Source: GCA-2720975 sp964467985
GTDB lineage: Bacteria > Planctomycetota > UBA1135 > GCA-002686595
Direction of reading: 5' to 3'
Assembly: GCA_964467985.1 (NCBI GenBank)
Contig: CAYXTP010000027.1
Location: 1 to 11,258, forward strand
Length of the DNA stretch: 11,258 nt
Of this stretch, positions 6,314 to 11,258 are shown piece by piece (position 1 is the first letter of the stretch; the number at the start of each line of letters is the position of its first letter). The notes beneath the pieces were generated by a model. The model saw only the letters and a program-made list of their open reading frames with translations, was not told where the DNA came from and did no database searches. The position numbers and the translations under genes are program-made.

Positions 6314-6371
6314 ATTTGCCGGAATGGCCAATTTCTGGCAAATTCAGATTGGGCAGGATTCCCGTTTTTTT
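6314..6371 (+). terminator. Inverted repeat ATTTGCC/GGCAAAT followed by a weak GGG/CCC stem and T7
   Basis: ATTTGCC (6314-6320) pairs exactly with GGCAAAT (6337-6343). The gap holds a TGGCCA palindrome. Just after, GGG (6351-6353) and CCC (6361-6363) form a very short stem followed by G and seven Ts (6365-6371). Together this could end a plus-strand transcript ahead of the nuclease gene at 6419. The stem next to the T-run is only 3-4 bp, so the call is weak. The first repeat may instead be an operator, 76 bases before the nuclease start. Confidence 0.3.
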
Positions 6372-6418
6372 CCTCGAGTGAGTCTCCAGGCCCCGGCCAT
6401 TAATGCGACTAAAACGAT

Positions 6419-7102
6419 ATGCCTCTAGAGCCACTTCACCACGAAACCATTGATCGGGCCATCTACCTAGACTTCGAAGGGCGCGGCCCCAGCAATTCCC
6501 GATCGCCCAGCCCTACCCCGACCCTAGCGGGAACGGTTGTAGACGGTGAGTACAGGCTCGTGGTATTTGAGAAAGACCTCTTTGAGGCGTCCAAGCTGCA
6601 GGGCGGCAAGGGGATGGAGATTGAGCCATTTCTTGAGCGCGTACTGCTCAGGGCGGAGACCCAGAGCCGTCGCATTGTTCATTTCTCTGCTCACGAACCG
6701 GAGGTGTTCGAAGAGCATGACTTGTCACTCGACACCGTTGGATTGGATGCCAAGAAATGGGCAAAGAGGATCTGCCGAGAAACAGTGGCAGAATGTAAAG
6801 AGGCCAATCGGGTATTTCGGCGGTCAGGGGGATCCGCGTCTTCGAAAGCGAAGGCCAAGACAAAGGCCTTCGGACTTGCCGCACATTGCGCAGCATCGCT
6901 GGGCATGCCCTACCACCAGGGCTACGGTTTCGGCCTAGTTGGAAAGTGGATCCGAACCGTTCAGCAACAAGGCCATGACAAGCACTGCTACTCGAACTGG
7001 TCGAGAGGGGCAAAGGCAAGTTGGACTAAACTCATCAAGCACAACGAGTTTGACTGTCATGCGATGAGGCACATCCTAACCTCGTATGTTGAGCAGCTGT
7101 AG
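6419..7102 (+). CDS. Predicted RNase H-fold (DEDD-type, YprB-like) nuclease
   Basis: 227 residues from the ATG at 6419. No Shine-Dalgarno is visible, but the first motif begins at residue 14, so a later start is not possible. Residues 14-20 (AIYLDFE) give the D-x-E of exonuclease motif I (D18, E20). Residues 85-98 (RIVHFSAHEPEVFE) fit the motif II strand with E93, in the style of 'I-x-x-Y-x-x-x-E'. Residues 205-220 (LIKHNEFDCHAMRHIL) give the last motif with H208, E210 and D212, close to the 'YN-x-x-D' motif of YprB-type RNase H-like nucleases. A Lys/Ser-rich stretch at 138-150 may bind nucleic acid. Two 60-base samples give 52 and 57 percent GC, against 65 percent for a sample of the VWA gene, hinting at separate origin. 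It precedes the HIT-PLD-helicase gene by 154 bases and may supply a nuclease to it. Fold call moderate, substrate unknown. Confidence 0.65.
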   Translation: MPLEPLHHETIDRAIYLDFEGRGPSNSRSPSPTPTLAGTVVDGEYRLVVFEKDLFEASKLQGGKGMEIEPFLERVLLRAETQSRRIVHFSAHEPEVFEEHDLSLDTVGLDAKKWAKRICRETVAECKEANRVFRRSGGSASSKAKAKTKAFGLAAHCAASLGMPYHQGYGFGLVGKWIRTVQQQGHDKHCYSNWSRGAKASWTKLIKHNEFDCHAMRHILTSYVEQL

Positions 7103-7256
7103 CGCGCCCACATGCAAGCTGAGCCGATAGGCGGACGGAGGTCGCACATGCCCAGGCAACATTGGACCGCTTGGCAAGCGGGATGCGCGAGGCATGCTGC
7201 TGACTCTCGGCTCCGCACTCGAGATCACCGGATGATATCTGCAGAATAGCCTTCAC
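7103..7256. other. 154-base spacer between nuclease and helicase genes
   Basis: No gene is seen. It contains a near-perfect 15-bp dyad CCGCTTG-G-CAAGCGG at 7167-7181, which as RNA forms a 6-bp stem with a GGC loop. It also has three scattered CACATGC copies. No T-run follows the dyad, so a regulator site or mRNA stem is more likely than a terminator. A TAG at 7248-7250 in the frame of the next gene confines its start to 7257 or later. No Shine-Dalgarno precedes 7257. Confidence 0.4.
7167..7181. repeat. 15-bp dyad CCGCTTG-G-CAAGCGG
   Basis: Seven-base arms are exact reverse complements around one G. It lies 75 bases before the start of the HIT-PLD-helicase gene and is placed like an operator. 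No known binding-site consensus is recognised. Confidence 0.4.
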
Positions 7257-10200
7257 ATGCCCGGTTCATGCGTGTTCTGCCCGCCGCCTGAGGAGCTCTG
7301 CTTCTACGAGGGATCCCTCGTTCGGGCCCTTTGGGATGCCTATCCCGTGACGGATGGCCATGCGCTTGTTGTTACTCGCCGCCATGTGGGGAGCTGGTTC
7401 GATGCAACGGATGAAGAGCAGGCGGAACTGCTCTCAGTCGCGAGATTAGTAGAGGAAGTTGTTCGGGAACGATACGGCGCGGACGGTTTCAACCTTGGGG
7501 TAAACGTCGGCGAGGCCGCCGGGCAGACGGTTCCGCATCTGCATCTGCATGTCATCCCGCGGCGACACGGGGACCTGCGGGATCCACGGGGAGGTGTTCG
7601 CAATGTCTTCCCCGCGAAGGGCAACTACCTGCGTGATGTTGAGCCGCCGCAGATCGTGGCGGAAGGACGTCCGGAACCAAGCTACGGCTTTGGCCCTCGG
7701 CCAGCGATTGTCGGGACGCCCGCCAATCCGCTGCTCAAACACCTGATCAGCCACCTTGATGCCGCCGAAGAGGCGGATCTGGTCGTCGCGTTTGTCTTGG
7801 TGAGCGGGGTCGAGGTACTTGAGACGGCGTTGCGCGGGTTTCTCATGCGCGGGGGACGGCTGCGCTTGTTGACCGGGGATTATCTTGGGGTAACTGATCC
7901 GGCAGCGCTGCGGAGGCTGGTGGACCTCAGGGACTATGTGCCCGATTACGGGCAGGATCCGGGCTTTGCCGAGTCCCGCCTCCAAATCCGTGTCTTTGAA
8001 GCAGGCAAGGGATCCTTCCATCCCAAGGCATACCTGTTTCGCTTCCGGGCGACGGGAGAAGCATGGGTTCCAGGAGAGGGGGTGGCCTATGTCGGCAGCT
8101 CAAACATGACTCGCACGGCGTTGCACGCTGGCACCGAGTGGAACTACCGCGTCATCCCCGAGCGGGATCGTCTGGGCTTTTCGGAAGTCGAGCGCGCCTT
8201 TAGTGAGATCTTCGAGGCCCCCGATACGAGTCCCCTTGATTTGGAGTGGATCGAGAAGTACGAGCACCGTCGGCCACCCACGGTCGATGTGCCACCGGGG
8301 GAGCCACAAGAGCCTCCCGAACCGGTGCCTGAGCCCCACGTGATTCAACAGGAGGCGCTGACCGCACTGGAGACGACGCGCGCGGAGGGCAGCTGTAGCG
8401 GCCTCGTGGTCATGGCGACGGGCCTCGGAAAAACCTGGCTGGCCGCTTTTGATGTGGTGCGCATGCAGTCTCGAAGAGTGCTGTTCGTCGCGCACCGGGA
8501 GGAGATACTCCGACAGGCAAAGGCCACCTTCCGCAGGATTCTGCCCCGAGCGCGGCTTGGTTTTTACGCGGGTGGTCAGCGGGAGTCGCACGCCGACGTC
8601 CTCTTTGCGTCGATCCAGACCTTGGGTCGGTCGACTCACTTGGAGCGATTTGCCGCTTCTGCCTTCGACTACATCGTGGTGGACGAATTCCACCATGCGG
8701 CGGCCAAGACATACCGGCGTCTGATCGATCACTTCAGCCCGGATTTTCTGCTCGGGCTGACGGCCACGCCGGAGCGAACGGATGGCGGGAGCCTGCTTGC
8801 ACTCTGTGGAGAGAACCTAGTCTATCGCTGTGATCTGTTTGAGGGTATCCGTCGTGCCCCCGACAGGCTGGTGCCGTTTCACTACTACGGTGTTCCTGAT
8901 GAAGTCGATTACGAAGGGATCCCCTGGCGTAGTCGGCGGTTTGATCCCGAGAAGCTGGAACGGGCTCTCGCCACGGCGGCCAGGGCGGAAAACGCATTGG
9001 CGCAGTGGAGGAAACGCGCTGGCACAAGGACACTCGGCTTCTGTTGTTCGATGGCCCACGCGGATTTCATGGCGAGCCACTTCTCAGATGCTGGCGTCCG
9101 GGCGGTGGCCGTTCATTCGGGGGCGAGCAGCGCACCCAGGGCCACGTCTCTGGAAGGCCTTGCCGCGGGAGAGATCGATGTTCTCTTTGCCGTCGACATC
9201 TTGAACGAGGGCGTCGACCTCCCCAACGTCGACACGGTCCTGATGCTGCGTCCGACACTGTCGCGGATCATCTTCCTTCAACAGCTGGGACGTGGGCTTC
9301 GGTCATCGCCCGGGAAGGGGTTCCTGACGGTTGTGGACTACATAGGAAACCACCGCAGTTTCAAGCTCAAGCCCAGCGTGCTGCTGGAATTGAGCGCCGG
9401 TGACGCCGCACTTCGTAAGGCCCTCCGCCTCTTGCGAGAGCGCGAGTATGAGAAGCTAGACCTGCCACCTGGCTGCGAAGTGACCTACGAACTCGAAGCC
9501 GTCAAACTGCTCGAGAATCAGCTCAAATCGGGGTCCGCAGCAGATGCACTCACGCGTTGGTATGAAGAGTTCAAGGAACGCGTCGGGACGCGCCCACTTG
9601 CACTACAGGCGCTCTACGAAGGGCGCAATCCGCGTTCAGCACGACCGTCCCACGGATCTTGGATACGGTTTGTGGGATCCAAGGGAGGTCTTCCGGAGGA
9701 AATCCGTGACCTGCTTACAAGTGACAAGCTGGCCGCCGCCTTCTTGGATGAGATCGAACGGACCAGCATGAGCCGATCGTTCAAGATGGTGTTGCTGCTG
9801 GGAATGATCCACGCGCGGGGATTCCCCCGGCAGATCGCCATTGACGAACTGACAGAGAAGTTTCAGTTGCTCGCGCTACGCAGCAAGAGGCTTGTGGCGG
9901 AGATTCAGTCGGACCTCAGCAACCGAAAAGCGCTGCGGGCGTACCTCGTCAAGAACCCGATCAAGGCCTGGTGCAACCCCCAGGGAGGAAAGAGGGTCTA
10001 CTTTGAGCGTGTTGACGATGACCTCAGGCCGCTCTTTGCAGTTCCTTCCGGGCTAGTGGATGCGTACACGGCCGTCGTCAGGGAGCTCGCGGAGTGGCGA
10101 CTTGCCGACTACCTCGGCGGAGTACCCGATGAGCTGGACGAGGGCTGGCGAGTCGTGTGCAAGGTGATGCACTCGAATGGGAGTCCGATTCTTAAGTTGC

Positions 10201-10919
10201 CCGACCGCTCACGGTACGAGGGCGTGCCAGAAGGGGAACTCCCCGTTCACGTGGACGGTCGCCGCTGCGTCGCTCGATTCGTGAAGATTGCCGTGAACTT
10301 CCTGTGTGCGCATGATTCAGAGAGCAACGAGCTGGCCGAAGTTCTGAGGACTTGGTTTGGAGACGAGGCCGGTAGGCCTGGGACGAGCCAGTTCGTCGCC
10401 TTTACTCACGGAGATGGCGACTGGGCTCTCGAGCCGCTCAGCCCGGGCGAGGCGTCGAGACCGCGGGTCGAACACGCGACGGAGAGGGGAATCGACAAGA
10501 GAGTTACCGACGCGGATGGCCGGGAAATGGACGCCACTTTTCACTTGGAGACTACCGAGGGTCAGGTCATGGTCGTCTTCCATGCGGGCGGTGGGACGGC
10601 TGGGTCGCCAACCGCGCTCAACCGCGGCTACGCATCCGGGTTGGAACGGCTGCTTGAGCAGTTCCAAGCCGACGGGATACAGATCGCAGACATCCTGCTT
10701 GACTCAAGTCGCGTTCAAGACGATTCGCTCGAAGCCCGGCGACTGAACCTGAGGGGTGATCGCCGCTATCCGATCGTCCTAGGGGATGAGGCAAGCCTCT
10801 CTGATCTTCGGCGTGCAATCTCTGCGGCGCAGGGTAACAACGGCAATCGGCGTATAAGAATCGTTCTGGTTGGAGGCAGCTCCTCTGACATGGGCCGCGT
10901 GGAACGCGCACTCTCCTAG
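7257..10919 (+). CDS. HIT hydrolase - PLD nuclease - SF2 helicase fusion protein with uncharacterised C-terminus
   Basis: 1220 residues. The start is ATG 7257, since an in-frame TAG at 7248-7250 closes the frame upstream and the first domain starts at residue 4. Residues 4-110: HIT domain with C5-x-x-C8 and the triad H94-L-H96-L-H98, expected to hydrolyse or transfer nucleoside monophosphates. Residues 155-320: phospholipase-D-type nuclease with one HKD-like motif (H255-P-K257, then GSSNMT at 280-285); the usual Asp is not evident and a homodimer would be needed for a full site. Residues 360-710: SF2 helicase with ATGLGKT (387-393), DEFHH (476-480), LTATPER (501-507), a motif V-like region around DILNEGVDLP (647-656) and QQLGRGLR (675-682). 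Residues 740-1060 are mixed and unassigned. Residues 1070-1220 form another domain (LNRGYASGLERLLEQF, then ILLDSSRV) that I link only loosely to restriction-type proteins. A cytoplasmic DNA-processing machine is likely, for repair or phage defence. No membrane segment or toxin domain is seen. Confidence 0.88.
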   Translation: MPGSCVFCPPPEELCFYEGSLVRALWDAYPVTDGHALVVTRRHVGSWFDATDEEQAELLSVARLVEEVVRERYGADGFNLGVNVGEAAGQTVPHLHLHVIPRRHGDLRDPRGGVRNVFPAKGNYLRDVEPPQIVAEGRPEPSYGFGPRPAIVGTPANPLLKHLISHLDAAEEADLVVAFVLVSGVEVLETALRGFLMRGGRLRLLTGDYLGVTDPAALRRLVDLRDYVPDYGQDPGFAESRLQIRVFEAGKGSFHPKAYLFRFRATGEAWVPGEGVAYVGSSNMTRTALHAGTEWNYRVIPERDRLGFSEVERAFSEIFEAPDTSPLDLEWIEKYEHRRPPTVDVPPGEPQEPPEPVPEPHVIQQEALTALETTRAEGSCSGLVVMATGLGKTWLAAFDVVRMQSRRVLFVAHREEILRQAKATFRRILPRARLGFYAGGQRESHADVLFASIQTLGRSTHLERFAASAFDYIVVDEFHHAAAKTYRRLIDHFSPDFLLGLTATPERTDGGSLLALCGENLVYRCDLFEGIRRAPDRLVPFHYYGVPDEVDYEGIPWRSRRFDPEKLERALATAARAENALAQWRKRAGTRTLGFCCSMAHADFMASHFSDAGVRAVAVHSGASSAPRATSLEGLAAGEIDVLFAVDILNEGVDLPNVDTVLMLRPTLSRIIFLQQLGRGLRSSPGKGFLTVVDYIGNHRSFKLKPSVLLELSAGDAALRKALRLLREREYEKLDLPPGCEVTYELEAVKLLENQLKSGSAADALTRWYEEFKERVGTRPLALQALYEGRNPRSARPSHGSWIRFVGSKGGLPEEIRDLLTSDKLAAAFLDEIERTSMSRSFKMVLLLGMIHARGFPRQIAIDELTEKFQLLALRSKRLVAEIQSDLSNRKALRAYLVKNPIKAWCNPQGGKRVYFERVDDDLRPLFAVPSGLVDAYTAVVRELAEWRLADYLGGVPDELDEGWRVVCKVMHSNGSPILKLPDRSRYEGVPEGELPVHVDGRRCVARFVKIAVNFLCAHDSESNELAEVLRTWFGDEAGRPGTSQFVAFTHGDGDWALEPLSPGEASRPRVEHATERGIDKRVTDADGREMDATFHLETTEGQVMVVFHAGGGTAGSPTALNRGYASGLERLLEQFQADGIQIADILLDSSRVQDDSLEARRLNLRGDRRYPIVLGDEASLSDLRRAISAAQGNNGNRRIRIVLVGGSSSDMGRVERALS

Positions 10920-11180
10920 CTCCGGTCGTTCACAAGGGTCCGGCGCGAGACTCAGTCGCGGCTCGTGCTATACCGAGTCGCACACCTCGCCGCCGCTACC
11001 CGGCAGATTCGTGGCGGTTAAGTTGAGCCCGAGACTCAGGAGGAAGATCGAACCGACTGGGGTGATTGGGATTGACCATGGGCCGTCAAGTGGGACTGAC
11101 CGATGCGAGGTCCTATCCTGCTGGAGAGCGTTAGCCAGGTGTGAGATTCGGTTCCGACCCGGCCCATAACTCAAAATACA
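10920..11180. other. Intergenic region after the helicase gene, no gene recognised
   Basis: No convincing reading frame, RNA gene or T-tailed terminator is seen. A 5-bp stem CGCGA/TCGCG with a 7-base loop (10944-10960) lies 25 bases past the stop and might mark the mRNA end. TGGGATTGACC (11067-11077) and TGGGACTGACC (11091-11101) form an imperfect 11-bp direct repeat, 10 of 11 identical, 24 bases apart. Confidence 0.4.
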
Positions 11181-11229
11181 CAGGATATTTAAGTTAAAAC
11201 ACGTGTGCTTTTTAAATAACGGCCTAGGC
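11181..11229 (+). promoter_or_regulatory. AT-rich promoter-like stretch with ACACGTGT and GCCTAGGC palindromes
   Basis: This is the most AT-rich part of the window. Possible -10 elements lie in TTTAAATA (about 11211-11218), but no matching -35 is convincing. ACACGTGT (11199-11206) and GCCTAGGC (11222-11229) are perfect 8-bp palindromes. TTAAAA (11194-11199) can pair with TTTTAA (11210-11215). It likely drives the gene that starts near the window end. Confidence 0.35.
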
Positions 11230-11236
11230 TGTCCCC

Positions 11237-11258
11237 ATGGGCAAGCGCAGTCGAGCAG
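11237..11258 (+). CDS. Possible start of a gene cut by the window edge
   Basis: An ATG at 11237 opens a frame reading MGKRSRA up to the edge, just after the AT-rich stretch. Its basic start is compatible with many proteins. Too little is visible to name it, and there is no Shine-Dalgarno. Confidence 0.3.

Larger units (their letters stand above)
5800..6418. other. About 620 bases without a confident gene; competing weak reading frames and dyads
   Basis: Two frames overlap here. On the minus strand one is open from 6434 to 5910 (174 codons), its best internal ATG being at 6236. Its middle part looks protein-like (LVKKAHRQLFNYSLGPFWKY) but no family is recognised and no ribosome site precedes it. 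On the plus strand the complementary frame is open from 6003 to 6428. In a hand count of 64 codons from 6027 its base composition by codon position is about 59, 37 and 69 percent GC, which is gene-like, but it lacks a good start. One may be a decayed gene or both may be chance. The stretch also holds two inverted repeats (6184-6201 and 6314-6343) and a T7 run at 6365-6371. Confidence 0.4.

Noticed and set aside
9480..10916. DUF3427 label for the helicase C-terminus
   Set aside because: That family is often found with PLD-helicase chains, but I could not see its typical motifs here, so I left the region unassigned.
10944..10960. CGCGA/TCGCG stem as intrinsic terminator of the helicase gene
   Set aside because: The stem is only 5 bp and no T-run follows.
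11030..11060. tRNA on the minus strand suggested by GATCGAACC (resembling a T-loop read backwards)
   Set aside because: The flanking bases do not form a T-stem and no anticodon or acceptor arms can be found.

Overview
The window most likely comes from a high-GC planctomycete. The best evidence is the gene at 478-3018. It encodes a large secreted protein with eleven DCDGNG-type aspartate/cysteine repeats and a closing domain ending in WYRDPTGG and VTFCP. As I recall, both are common in large exported proteins of Planctomycetota. Several genes lack a Shine-Dalgarno sequence, which fits that group. All genes I accept are on the + strand.

Layout. (1) 1-236: the tail of a small TerB-like helical protein, cut by the window edge. 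(2) 237-477: a leader with a dyad and a strong GC hairpin. (3) 478-3018: an exported protein with a C-type-lectin-like domain, a seven-blade FG-GAP/VCBS propeller, eleven Ca-binding-type repeats and a planctomycete C-terminal domain. (4) 3200-5349: a MerR-type regulator, with a promoter placed so that its mRNA would be almost leaderless and a 10-bp direct repeat overlapping that promoter. It is followed by a cytoplasmic VWA protein with a complete MIDAS; the 155-nt leader between the two genes holds a run of short hairpins. (5) 5449-5799: a small membrane protein. (6) 5800-6418: about 620 bases with no confident gene but several inverted repeats. (7) 6419-7102: a predicted RNase H-fold (DEDD-type) nuclease. 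(8) 7257-10919: a 1220-residue fusion of a HIT hydrolase, a single-HKD phospholipase-D-type nuclease, an SF2 helicase and a long unrecognised C-terminus. (9) 10920-11258: a gap, an AT-rich promoter-like stretch, and the first seven codons of a possible next gene.

How the parts may work together. The MerR and VWA genes look like a regulator-effector pair. The nuclease and the HIT-PLD-helicase genes are adjacent, 154 bases apart and on the same strand. Together they would supply two nuclease folds, a motor and a nucleotide hydrolase, which is the composition expected of a DNA repair or anti-phage module. This is the best candidate for an undescribed system here. Its function is inferred from domains only; nothing in the window proves defence. 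Domain calls come from motifs read by eye, without database searches.
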